Part shown: positions 1 to 7,244 of the stretch, piece after piece
Layout of the letters: every line of letters begins with the position of its first letter
How positions within the stretch are numbered: the stretch's first letter is position 1
Source: SHYG01 sp041485445
Lineage (GTDB): Bacteria; Chloroflexota; Dehalococcoidia; Lucifugimonadales; UBA3495
Direction: 5' to 3'
Assembly (NCBI GenBank): GCA_041485445.1
Contig: JBGPJN010000018.1
Span: 1-19,157, forward strand
DNA: 19,157 nt
Position numbers and translations under genes: made by a program
The notes under the pieces: generated by a model
Databases searched by the model: none
Told to the model about the DNA's origin: nothing
Seen by the model: only the letters and a program-made list of their open reading frames with translations

Positions 1-1
1 C

Positions 2-97
2 GCCCGCTTCGTGCTCCACACCACCGACCGCCGCGCCCTGGCGGAGGCCTACCGCCGGGACATGGCCCAGCTGCGCGACACGGCCAAGGGAAAGTGA
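2..97 (+). CDS. 3' end of an unidentified gene (partial)
   Basis: An open frame enters from the left edge and stops at TGA 95-97. The 31 visible residues are charged and probably helical, ending in RDMAQLRDTAKGK. No family can be named from so short a piece. It is the only plus-strand gene in the first 11 kb. It converges on the CoA-transferase gene, and the strong hairpin at 154-190 lies between the two stop codons, which supports this being a real gene end. The start lies outside the window. Confidence 0.45.
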   Translation, partial: ARFVLHTTDRRALAEAYRRDMAQLRDTAKGK

Positions 98-153
98 GGA
101 GCCTTACACCTTACAATAGAAGCCTAACTCGGTTGGAAGGCGCCTGCGACGTA

Positions 154-190
154 AATACCCCCCGACCCTTGGTAAGGGTCGGGGGGTATT
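154..190. terminator. Perfect 17-bp hairpin between convergent genes
   Basis: The arms AATACCCCCCGACCCTT and AAGGGTCGGGGGGTATT are exact reverse complements around a 3-nt loop (GGT). It sits 57 nt after the stop of the plus-strand partial gene and 53 nt after the stop of the minus-strand CoA-transferase gene. Because the stem is palindromic and ends in A/T-rich pairs, it can serve as a bidirectional intrinsic terminator. The U-tract is short on both sides (TATT followed by CC or TAC), so termination efficiency is uncertain. Confidence 0.65.
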
Positions 191-242
191 CCAGGTTCCG
201 CAGCCTCTTGCCCTCTTTTGGTGCCCGCGCAGGGATACGGTG

Positions 243-1475
243 CTAGGCCATGGGCGTCCCGGGGACTTTGGCATACTCGTCCCACTCGCCGATGACCTTC
301 TCCTGCCGCATGTTGGCAATCTCCGCGTCGGAGTATCCCAGCAGACTGGAGAGGATCTCCTCGTTGTGCTCGCCCACCCGGGGGGTGGAGCCCACCACCG
401 CGGGGGTGCGGCTGAAGTGCCAGAAGTCCCCGGAAACCGCAATGGTGCCGGCCAGGAAGTCGGGCACCTCTTTGAGGGCGCCGCGCTCCCACGGGTGCGG
501 GTCCTCCGCCGCCTCGGCGATGGTGTTCACCGGCGAGGCAATCACGTCGTGGCTGACAAAATGCTGGGCGGCCTCAAAGGGCGTCATCCCGGCGATGGTC
601 TCCTTGATGGCGTCGCTGACGATCTCCCGGTTGGCCGACCGAGCGTGCCGCGAGCCGAACCGAGGGTCGGTCTTCCATTCGGGCCGGCCGATGGCCTCGC
701 AGACACGGGGCCACTGGGGCTGGCTGCCCGCGGTGATAAGCACGTAGCCATTCTTGCAGGGGAACATGCCGCCCGTGGCCCCGGCGCCGGCGTCTTCCCC
801 CCGTTCCTCGGTGACCTTGGTCCCATGGTAGGCGGTGATGGGAATCTCCGTGAAGCTGTAGCCCGAATCCGCCAGGCACACGTCGATGCACTGGCCCACG
901 CCGGACACCTGCCGCTCCATCAGGGCGGCCAGGGTGCCGATGGCGGCGTGCAAGGCGGTGGTGCGGTCGATGATGGGCACGCCGGTGCGGATGGGCGGCA
1001 TGTCCCGGGAGCCGGTGGTATAGGTGATGCCGGAAATCATCTGGCCGATGGGGTCCACCCCAATTCGCTCGGAGTAGGGACCGAACTGGCCGTAGGCGGA
1101 GACGTTGACCATCACGATCTTGGGGTTGAGGTTCTTCAGGACGTCGTACCCGAAGCCCATCTTTTCGATGGTGCCGGGGCGGAAATTCTGCAGTAGCACG
1201 TCGGAGACCTTCACCAGCTCCCGGAGCACCTCTTTGCCCTTTTCGGTGCGCAGGTCCATGCTCAGGCTCTTCTTGCCGCTGTTGTACTGCACCCAGTAGG
1301 CGCTCTGCTTGCCCACCCAGGGCTGGCTGTAGCGGGTTTCCTCGCCACCCAGCCGCTCCACCTTGATTACCTCCGCACCCAACCGCGCCAGCACCTGGGC
1401 GCACCGGGGCCCCGCCTGCTGCCGGCCCAGGTCCAGGACGCGATATCCTTCCAGGGGCGCCTTGACGTCTGCCAT
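243..1475 (-). CDS. CaiB/BaiF-type (class III) CoA-transferase
   Basis: This encodes about 410 aa, a normal length for the formyl-CoA transferase/CaiB family, which moves CoA between carboxylic acids in the cytoplasm. Visible family features are the N-terminal segment with AGPRCAQVLARLGAEVIKVE, the GKKSLSMDLRTEKGKEVL segment that contacts CoA in relatives, VSAYGQFGPYSE, and CIDVCLADSGYSF, whose Asp (about residue 203) aligns with the catalytic aspartate. An in-frame ATG at 1511 would add 12 residues. The ATG at 1475 is preferred because AGAGAGG lies about 8 nt before it and because the upstream ATG falls inside the -10 box of the likely promoter. The gene has its own promoter and ends at the 154-190 hairpin, so it is probably monocistronic. 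The acyl substrate cannot be deduced. Neighbouring solute-binding and hydroxylase genes suggest activation of an organic acid. Confidence 0.9.
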   Translation of the reverse strand: MADVKAPLEGYRVLDLGRQQAGPRCAQVLARLGAEVIKVERLGGEETRYSQPWVGKQSAYWVQYNSGKKSLSMDLRTEKGKEVLRELVKVSDVLLQNFRPGTIEKMGFGYDVLKNLNPKIVMVNVSAYGQFGPYSERIGVDPIGQMISGITYTTGSRDMPPIRTGVPIIDRTTALHAAIGTLAALMERQVSGVGQCIDVCLADSGYSFTEIPITAYHGTKVTEERGEDAGAGATGGMFPCKNGYVLITAGSQPQWPRVCEAIGRPEWKTDPRFGSRHARSANREIVSDAIKETIAGMTPFEAAQHFVSHDVIASPVNTIAEAAEDPHPWERGALKEVPDFLAGTIAVSGDFWHFSRTPAVVGSTPRVGEHNEEILSSLLGYSDAEIANMRQEKVIGEWDEYAKVPGTPMA

Positions 1476-1509
1476 AGCATCAACCTCTCTGTGACACTTC
1501 CGTTGAGCC

Positions 1510-1539
1510 ATTCTACGGCCTGCGACCGTAATCGGGCAA
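1510..1539 (-). promoter_or_regulatory. Sigma70-like promoter of the CoA-transferase gene
   Basis: Read on the minus strand, TTGCCC (1539-1534) is followed after 18 nt by TAGAAT (1515-1510), a 5/6 match to the -10 consensus. The predicted transcript would start near 1503 and give a leader of about 28 nt before the ATG at 1475. Confidence 0.5.
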
Positions 1540-1615
1540 GCCAGGGCCGGCTGGCGATTGGTGGTTTAATGCCTCGTACCCCGCGCTGGAGCCAGGGGCG
1601 GCGGCCCGGCGGGGC

Positions 1616-3349
1616 CTACTTCAGCACCACCGTGTGGAGCGCGGAGGGCCACACCGACAGGGAATACGGGCGCCACGCTGCCACACGCGGCCCCACGCCC
1701 CAGGGGATGTTCACGTATCCAACCCCTATCCGGTAGCCTTCTTCCTTCAGACGCGGCAACAGCTCCCGGGTGGCCGCCGCCCGCTTCTCCGGGTCCAGGA
1801 TGCGCAGGGTCTCCTGCACCGCGCGGAACATTTCGGGGTCCTCATGAAAATGGCGGTAGTCCTTGGGGTCGCCATAGTAAGCAGTCAAATTGCCCGAGCC
1901 GTCGGTGCGTGCTTCGTTGTCCCGCCAGATTACCTGGCCGTCCAACTCCAGCGCCTGCGCGCGCTTGGTGAGGGAGACGCTATCCAGCACCGTCACCTCC
2001 ACGTCCAGCCCCAGCTCCTTCTTCCAGAACTCGGCGGCCAGCTGGGCCGCCTCCACCTGGAGGGGCATGGCGGTGGAGGGCTTGGTGTAAATGAACAGCT
2101 TGCCAAACCCCTGGCCGCCGGGGTAGCCCGCCTCCGCCAGCAGCTGGCGGGCCTTGGCGGGGTTGAAGGGCGTGGGGTCCATCGCCGGCGTGTACCCGAT
2201 GGTGCTGGGGGTGATCACGTTCCACCCTTTCACCTGGAACACCTCGGAGCCTCCATAGAGCCGGTCCCGCAGCAGCGCCTTGTCGATGGCGTAGTCCAGG
2301 GCCTGGCGTACCCGCTTATCGTGGCAGGGATACTGGGGCTTATAGCACCCGGGCAGGAAGGCATCCACCCACACACCCTCCGGGCCATACACGATGCGCC
2401 CGCCCCCGGCCTCCACCTGCTTCTTCGTCGCCAGGCTGGCTGGGACGATATCCGCCTCCCCCGCCCGCAGGGCCGCCACCCGGGTGGCCTCCTCGGGCGC
2501 CAGGAACAAGTGCAGAGTCCGGAAGTTGACCCTCTTGTCTTCGGGGAACCCATTCTTGGGCTGGTAGTAGAAATCTTCAAACCGCTCAAACTCCATCACG
2601 GCGGCCTGGACGTGCTTCGTCAGCTTCATGGACCCTGTGGCGTTGGGATTGTAGTCGTAGGCCTCTTCCGCCGCAGTGTCGTGGAGCGTGGCCCGCTTGG
2701 GCATCAGTGAGTACCACTCGTTGCTTGCTTCGGAAAGCAGGATGGCCAGCTCGGGCACCGGCTGCTTGGTAATTAGGCTTACCTGGCCGGGCCCGCTTAA
2801 CTGTATGCTGCTCATGGCCCGGGACGTCCGTGCCGGTGTGGGGACCACGTACTCATAGGCCTGGGGCCCAAACTGGTGCTCCAGGCTCCACGCCACGTCC
2901 TGGGGCGTTAGCTCCGACCCGTCATGGAATTTGACTCCCTTTCGTACGGTGAAGCTCCAGGTCAGGCCATCGGCGGAGAGGCCCCACTGGCTGGCGATCC
3001 CTGGGATCATCTCCGTTCGCTCGTTGATGGAGACCAGGAATCCGTTCAGAATTCGGCCATAGTTCTGCGTTGATCCTCCTCCGCCGACCTGGAAGCCGTA
3101 GTCGAAACGCTCGTTGCCCAGGGCCCCCAGCATGATGGTCAGCTTGCCGGGGTGCACCGTGACCGCCGGCGCGGTGGGGGCGGCTTGGGGCACGGCGGTG
3201 GGAGTTCCGGCGCCGGGCGCCGGCACGGAGGTGGACGCCAGCGGGGTGGCGGTGGCCGCCGCGCCGCAGGCCACCGCCAGCAGCAAGAGCAACACGGCTC
3301 CCAGGCCCCACATTTGGGACGGTTTGAGTCCAAGTGCCAATACTCGCAT
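1616..3349 (-). CDS. ABC transporter substrate-binding lipoprotein, family 5 (copy A)
   Basis: This encodes a 577-aa extracytoplasmic solute receptor of the SBP_bac_5 (peptide/nickel/organic solute) type. Residues 1-27 are a hydrophobic signal peptide ending in the lipobox LAVAC (lipidated Cys28). Residues 29-67 are an Ala/Pro/Thr-rich tether. The family-5 fold follows, with typical segments GLTWSFTVRKGVKFHDG, DVAWSLEH, VRQALDYAIDKALLRDRLYGG and ARQLLAEAGYPGG. GGAGG lies 11 nt before the ATG. Copy B lies only 67 nt upstream on the same strand, and the two are similar along their whole length, including the lipobox region and a shared GYVNIPWGVGPR near the C-terminus, so they are a tandem duplication and probably co-transcribed. 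No permease or ATPase gene is in the window, so this is an orphan receptor or it works with a distant transporter. The ligand is unknown. Confidence 0.92.
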   Translation of the reverse strand: MRVLALGLKPSQMWGLGAVLLLLLAVACGAAATATPLASTSVPAPGAGTPTAVPQAAPTAPAVTVHPGKLTIMLGALGNERFDYGFQVGGGGSTQNYGRILNGFLVSINERTEMIPGIASQWGLSADGLTWSFTVRKGVKFHDGSELTPQDVAWSLEHQFGPQAYEYVVPTPARTSRAMSSIQLSGPGQVSLITKQPVPELAILLSEASNEWYSLMPKRATLHDTAAEEAYDYNPNATGSMKLTKHVQAAVMEFERFEDFYYQPKNGFPEDKRVNFRTLHLFLAPEEATRVAALRAGEADIVPASLATKKQVEAGGGRIVYGPEGVWVDAFLPGCYKPQYPCHDKRVRQALDYAIDKALLRDRLYGGSEVFQVKGWNVITPSTIGYTPAMDPTPFNPAKARQLLAEAGYPGGQGFGKLFIYTKPSTAMPLQVEAAQLAAEFWKKELGLDVEVTVLDSVSLTKRAQALELDGQVIWRDNEARTDGSGNLTAYYGDPKDYRHFHEDPEMFRAVQETLRILDPEKRAAATRELLPRLKEEGYRIGVGYVNIPWGVGPRVAAWRPYSLSVWPSALHTVVLK

Positions 3350-3416
3350 GACGTCTAGTGCCTCCGCGGACTGAGACTTGAGAGTGGCTAACGGAAACGC
3401 CAGATACGAAGGAAGC

Positions 3417-5174
3417 TCACTTGAGGGTTATGGTATGCAGGGCTGAGGGATAGGAGGCCACCGGGTGGGGCTGCCACGTCCGGATGCGGGGCCCTACTCC
3501 CCAGGGGATGTTGACATACCCCAGGGATATGTCATAGGCCTCTTCCCGAAGCCGCCGGTAGGTGCTGTTGTAGACCTTCGCCTGCTCCACCGGGTCGAAC
3601 ACCGCCAGGGCTTTGTCCGCCAAGGCAAACAGCTCGGGGTTGTTGTGCGCCCTGACCTTGACGCTGGGGGTCGCGTAGCTGTGCCGCAGTGTCCCCGCGC
3701 CGTTTACCTTGGTCTCATTGTCACGCCAGAAGATCTGGCCGTAAAGGTCCTCGCTGAGCTGGGTGGTCTTCTTCAGCGCGGCTTCATCGCCGATCGTCAC
3801 CACCACGTCCAGCCCCAGTTCCCTTCGCCAGTTCTCCGCAGCCAACTGTGCTGACTCCGGCAGCAATGGGAGCGCCGAGGAAACGTAGGGATTGACCATC
3901 AGCTTGCCAAAGCCCTGCCCGCCCGGGTAGCCGGCCTCGGCCAGCAGTTGCCGGGCTTTGACCGGATCGAAGGGGTAGGGGTCCAGCTCGGGGCTGTACC
4001 CAATGGAGCTGGGGGTGACCATGAACCACCCCCTTACCTGCATCACTTCTGGGCCGCCATAGAGTTTGTCCCGCATCTGCTCCTTGTCAACGGCGTAGTT
4101 GAGTGCCTGGCGCACCCGCTGATCGTGACAGGGGAACTGGGGTTGCCAGCAGCCCATTAGGCGAACGTAGAAGTACATGCCCTCCTGGCCAAACACCAGG
4201 CGGCCACCTCCGGCTTCCACCTGCTTGCGCGACCCCAGGCCGACGGGAGCCATGTCGGCATCCCCGGCCCGCAGGGCAGCCACCCGGGTGGCTTCCTCAG
4301 GGACCAGCAGCAGGTCCATCACCGAGAAACTCACCCGCTTGTCGGGGGAGAACCCGTTTTGGGGCTGCTGGTAGTAGTCGGCGAACCGTTCAAAAGTCAT
4401 CGAGCTGGCCGGGACGTGCTTCACCAGCCGCAAGAGGCCGGCGCCGATGGGTTTGCGGTCGTACGCCGCCTCCTCCGACAAATCGTGCAATGTGGCACGC
4501 TTGGGGAGGATGGCGGCGTTGGTGCTCCCGATCACGTCGGAGGCGGCGTCCAGGAAGTCCGCGGCGGGGACCTTGGTGGTCACGCTGATCTGGTTGGGGC
4601 CGGTCTTCTCGATCCGGTCCGTGATGGCCGACCAAGAGGCGGAGGAGGGACTGGCGGCGTACTCCTTAGCCTGGGGCCCCCAGGCGTGGCTGACACTCCA
4701 AACCACGTCCTCGGGCGTCACGGTGGTCCCGTCGTGGAACTTGACGCCATTCCTGGTGGTCAGGGTCCAGGTCAGCCCATCGCTGGAAACCCGCCACTCG
4801 GTGGCGATGCCAGGGGTGATCACCTTCCGGCCATCCTTAACATCCGAGGAGATGAGGTCGGCGTGGATCTGGGCCAGGTAGTCCCGGCCGGCGGCCAGGC
4901 CAAAGGTGGTGTCGAACCGTTCGTTGCCAAAGCTGCCGATCATCCAGATGACCTTGCCAGGGTTCACCAGCACCTGCGGTGGCACGGCGGTAGCTTGGGG
5001 TGCGGCGATGGGCGTAGGCCCAGCCCCCGGGTTGGGCACGGGCATCGCAGTGGGTGCTGGGGGTGTGGCCGTGGCCGCGGCGCCGCAGGCCACCGCCAGC
5101 AGCGAGACCAGGATCAGCGCCGGCGCCATCGCCTTGGGGAGGCGCGCTTGGAAACCGCCACGAAGATATAACAT
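3417..5174 (-). CDS. ABC transporter substrate-binding lipoprotein, family 5 (copy B)
   Basis: This encodes a 585-aa paralogue of the adjacent downstream gene. The signal peptide ends in LLAVAC (Cys30), followed by a Pro/Ala/Thr tether to about residue 70 and then the SBP_bac_5 domain (GLTWTLTTRNGVKFHDG, VVWSVSHAWGPQAKEY, VRQALNYAVDKEQMRDKLYGG, ARQLLAEAGYPGGQGFGK). AAAGGAG lies 6 nt before the ATG, a strong ribosome-binding site. A near-consensus promoter lies about 290 nt upstream, so this is the first gene of a two-gene unit. The run LLAVACGAAATATP is identical in both copies, whereas the ligand-binding lobes differ, as expected for duplicates that diverged in specificity. The ligand cannot be inferred. 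Confidence 0.92.
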   Translation of the reverse strand: MLYLRGGFQARLPKAMAPALILVSLLAVACGAAATATPPAPTAMPVPNPGAGPTPIAAPQATAVPPQVLVNPGKVIWMIGSFGNERFDTTFGLAAGRDYLAQIHADLISSDVKDGRKVITPGIATEWRVSSDGLTWTLTTRNGVKFHDGTTVTPEDVVWSVSHAWGPQAKEYAASPSSASWSAITDRIEKTGPNQISVTTKVPAADFLDAASDVIGSTNAAILPKRATLHDLSEEAAYDRKPIGAGLLRLVKHVPASSMTFERFADYYQQPQNGFSPDKRVSFSVMDLLLVPEEATRVAALRAGDADMAPVGLGSRKQVEAGGGRLVFGQEGMYFYVRLMGCWQPQFPCHDQRVRQALNYAVDKEQMRDKLYGGPEVMQVRGWFMVTPSSIGYSPELDPYPFDPVKARQLLAEAGYPGGQGFGKLMVNPYVSSALPLLPESAQLAAENWRRELGLDVVVTIGDEAALKKTTQLSEDLYGQIFWRDNETKVNGAGTLRHSYATPSVKVRAHNNPELFALADKALAVFDPVEQAKVYNSTYRRLREEAYDISLGYVNIPWGVGPRIRTWQPHPVASYPSALHTITLK

Positions 5175-5305
5175 AGTCCGCTCCTTTCAGCCGAAACCGT
5201 CCAAGTTTGGTGGTGGCGCAGTCTGAGCAGCTTCCGAGTCTTGCCTTAATCGTTAAACCGGCGCCCGGCGCCTCCCGACGAGTCGGGGCTTGTCGAGGGG
5301 CGCAA

Positions 5306-5334
5306 GCTCGTGGTTCGACAGGCTCACCACGAGC
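5306..5334. repeat. REP-like hairpin, copy 1
   Basis: GCTCGTGGT and ACCACGAGC form a perfect 9-bp stem around the 11-nt loop TCGACAGGCTC. The same loop occurs twice more at 9587-9641 with different but still complementary stem bases. It lies in the untranslated leader of the binding-protein operon. I recognise this sequence type as an abundant dispersed palindromic repeat in many environmental bacterial genomes. Beside it, CCCGAC-GA-GTCGGG (about 5275-5289) forms another small hairpin, possibly part of the same repeat block. Confidence 0.6.
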
Positions 5335-5462
5335 GGTTTAGAAAGCAACGCAAGGGTGGCTAACTCCGCGCCCCACGCCACTCTAGCCATCTGCCTCTCT
5401 CTGAGTTCAGACCCACTGAGACGGGAGCGAGGATGAACACGCTCCAGCACGATGGCAGAGCG

Positions 5463-5491
5463 AATATACTAGCGCCGGCAGACCGTGTCAA
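5463..5491 (-). promoter_or_regulatory. Near-consensus sigma70 promoter for the binding-protein operon
   Basis: On the minus strand the -35 box is a perfect TTGACA (5491-5486), the spacer is exactly 17 nt, and the -10 box is TATATT (5468-5463, 5/6). Transcription would start near 5456 and run about 280 nt before the ATG at 5174. That leader carries the REP-like hairpin, so post-transcriptional effects are possible. Confidence 0.65.
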
Positions 5492-5612
5492 ACCACAGGT
5501 CGCGCCATTTTACTTACGCAATCCGTAGCGCCACCATGGCATCCTGAGTCTAGGCACCGCCAACGAAATCAGCTTGGTCAGGACCACGAGAATGGCTCCC
5601 GCTCTATCAATG

Positions 5613-5663
5613 GGATCGGTAGATCTGGGGGATCGGTAGATCTGGCGGATCGGCAGATCTGGT
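5613..5663. repeat. Three tandem 17-bp repeats (iteron-like)
   Basis: The three units are GGATCGGTAGATCTGGG, GGATCGGTAGATCTGGC and GGATCGGCAGATCTGGT, in exact 17-bp register with at most two differences between any pair. Each contains the palindrome AGATCT. They could be an iteron-like or operator array for a DNA-binding protein, or a short minisatellite. Nothing nearby identifies the binder. Confidence 0.7.
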
Positions 5664-5758
5664 TGGCGTCGCCTCACCTGGCCGGTCAAGGCAAACGTCC
5701 AAGCCCGACAGTCCGACAACTGACGGGAGCCTGGTCTGACGGCGGCCTAATGGGGAAA

Positions 5759-5796
5759 TGGCCGGGGCGAGGGGATTCGAACGTCCGGCCTCTACG
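5759..5796 (-). other. tRNA 3'-end fragment, possible attachment-site scar
   Basis: On the minus strand the sequence reads AGAGGCCGGACG, then TTCGAATCCCCTCGCCCCG, then GCCA. This looks like the variable loop, T-loop, 3' acceptor strand and CCA end of a tRNA with a CGGGGCG acceptor, as in many tRNA-Pro genes. The matching 5' half is absent within 100 nt upstream and the T-stem pairs poorly, so this is a remnant and not a gene. tRNA 3' ends are classic integrase attachment sites. Confidence 0.5.
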
Positions 5797-5818
5797 TACT
5801 GAAAGTGGAATCATGGTC

Positions 5819-5953
5819 TCAGAGTTTGTGCGGGAGCAACTCGGCCCGAATGCCGGCCTCGTGGCTGGTCCAGTAGCCCTGGAAAAGGCGCCTGGCTTCA
5901 GACTCGCTGGGGACCGAATCAGGGGCCAAGGTGTGCGGGATGAACGGGGGGCC
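5819..5953 (-). pseudogene. Possible gene remnant, 44 codons without a start
   Basis: A minus-strand stretch bounded by stops reads like ordinary protein (for example SESEARRLFQGYW and EAGIRAELLPHKL), but it has no start codon because a TGA immediately precedes it. It ends about 25 nt before the tRNA 3' fragment, the usual place of an integrase gene end. However, I cannot identify any integrase motif, and chance openness in high-GC DNA is possible. Confidence 0.2.
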
Positions 5954-6075
5954 TCACGCCCCGAACGCCTTCGCTCTACGGAACAGACATGCCGTGAGCT
6001 TGCCACTTTCTACCCGCTCCCGGAAATGACGCTTCTCTTCAGGCGTCCGTTGCAGCTACTGCGGTATACCTTTGT

Positions 6076-7104
6076 TCATCCTGAAGCGGCGTCTTTAATC
6101 CGGTACACTCTTGCGGCGGTGTCATGGAATAACGCGGCCCGCTCGGAGGGTGAGTAGTCCTGTGACAGCCGCTTGAAGGCGTTATATAGCACGTTGTATG
6201 AAGACGCCACCTTATCCGGCGGGAAATTGCTCTCAAACATACACCGATCTGGGCCAAACTGCTCAATGCAGTAATTCATCAAGGGAGACAAAGCCTTGGC
6301 CATCTCTTCTGAGCCAATGGGCTTAGCCCGGGCATACCAATCAAAGCCGTAGCGGACTTGTCCGACGCCGCCAAGCTTGAGATAGATGTTAGGGCAGGGG
6401 GACACGGCGGCAATGCCCTTGCGCCAGGCGGGAATAACCTCCTCGTCTCGATTGCCATACGACCCTACCCGGTACAGGCCGCCGATATGATTCAGGACAA
6501 TGGTCAGGTCCGGCATGGCATTCGCGAACTCCGCCAATTCAGGCAGTTGGGGAAAATATAGTGTGGTCTCCAGGTGCAGTCCCATTCGCGCCAGCACGCG
6601 TGCCCCAGCCCGAAAATTTTGACTGGCCAGAAGGCCTTGCTCGGCCCGCTTCTCAAGGTCTGGGTGCGGGTCCCATGCCGCCGAACGGCGAACACCACGA
6701 AACCGATTTGGACTCGCCGCCTGCAAGGCCTTCAGGACCGGCTCAACCCTTTCGCCTAGGCTCAAGTCGGCGTTTCCAACAATGGCCGCTGCCGCCCTGG
6801 CCGGACCGTACAAGCCGCTGGCGCTGGCCGCGGCCAGACCTTGAACAAACTCGACTTCACCTACGGAACGCAGTTCCACCGGCCCGTCGGTCCGGTACAT
6901 GGACCTGGCCTCAATGAACACGGTGGACCGCACGTTGTGCCCGCTGTTGATGTCAGCAGCCAACTCGTGGAGAAGGTAGCGCTGGTAGGGAATGCTCTGG
7001 GGCCGAAAGTCCCAAAAATGGTGGTGGGGATCGCAAATGGGGAGATCTGGCTCCAGGGTGGACTCCTGTGTCAATGCCAACCAATCGTTTCCGCCGAAGG
7101 GCAT
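6076..7104 (-). CDS. Amidohydrolase-family metal-dependent hydrolase (COG3618-like)
   Basis: This encodes about 342 aa with a TIM-barrel amidohydrolase layout similar to 2-pyrone-4,6-dicarboxylate lactonase relatives. The N-terminal metal motif is DPHHHFWDF (HxH near residues 27-29). A later barrel histidine lies in IVLNHIGGL, and the C-terminal RCMFESNFPPDK matches the usual MF-(G/A/E)-S-(D/N)-FP strand. GGAGG lies 7 nt before the chosen ATG at 7104. An upstream in-frame start would add 12 residues but has no better ribosome-binding site. It follows the molybdenum hydroxylase large-subunit gene by 140 nt on the same strand and may open a ring or lactone in the product of that enzyme. Asn replaces the more usual Asp in the C-terminal SNFP motif, which also occurs in some family members. 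The substrate is unknown. Confidence 0.85.
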   Translation of the reverse strand: MPFGGNDWLALTQESTLEPDLPICDPHHHFWDFRPQSIPYQRYLLHELAADINSGHNVRSTVFIEARSMYRTDGPVELRSVGEVEFVQGLAAASASGLYGPARAAAAIVGNADLSLGERVEPVLKALQAASPNRFRGVRRSAAWDPHPDLEKRAEQGLLASQNFRAGARVLARMGLHLETTLYFPQLPELAEFANAMPDLTIVLNHIGGLYRVGSYGNRDEEVIPAWRKGIAAVSPCPNIYLKLGGVGQVRYGFDWYARAKPIGSEEMAKALSPLMNYCIEQFGPDRCMFESNFPPDKVASSYNVLYNAFKRLSQDYSPSERAALFHDTAARVYRIKDAASG

Positions 7105-7244
7105 AATGGCGCCTCCATGTTCAGCAAAATCTGCCTTCACCGACCCACTTGGCAGCTTTCCAAGCGAACTTTGATGCCTGGGGGATGAGCGGCCACGGGC
7201 ACCCGCACCGCATCCCTCTCCAGTGGGTTCAGATAACTCCGCCT

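Larger units (their letters stand above)
5175..6075. other. 900-bp spacer: promoter, REP hairpin, 17-bp repeats, tRNA fragment
   Basis: No convincing intact gene lies here. From left to right it holds the leader of the binding-protein operon with a REP-like hairpin (5306-5334), a sigma70-like promoter (5463-5491), three 17-bp direct repeats (5613-5663), a tRNA 3'-end fragment (5759-5796), and a short minus-strand open stretch without a start codon (5819-5953). I see nothing definable in 5954-6075. The mix of repeat and tRNA debris marks it as a site of past insertions. Confidence 0.6.

Noticed and set aside
240..1196. Long plus-strand open frame opposite the CoA-transferase gene
   Set aside because: It is antisense to a clear family member; the composition (Gly/His/Arg/Val-rich) is typical of a high-GC shadow frame.
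574..1404. Second minus-strand frame within the CoA-transferase gene
   Set aside because: Arg/Gly/His-rich shadow overlapping the real frame throughout; no motifs.
5663..6157. Plus-strand open frame of 164 codons in the receptor-amidohydrolase spacer
   Set aside because: It runs through the tRNA 3' fragment (GRGDSNVRPL is its antisense translation) and overlaps the end of the amidohydrolase gene; not protein-like.
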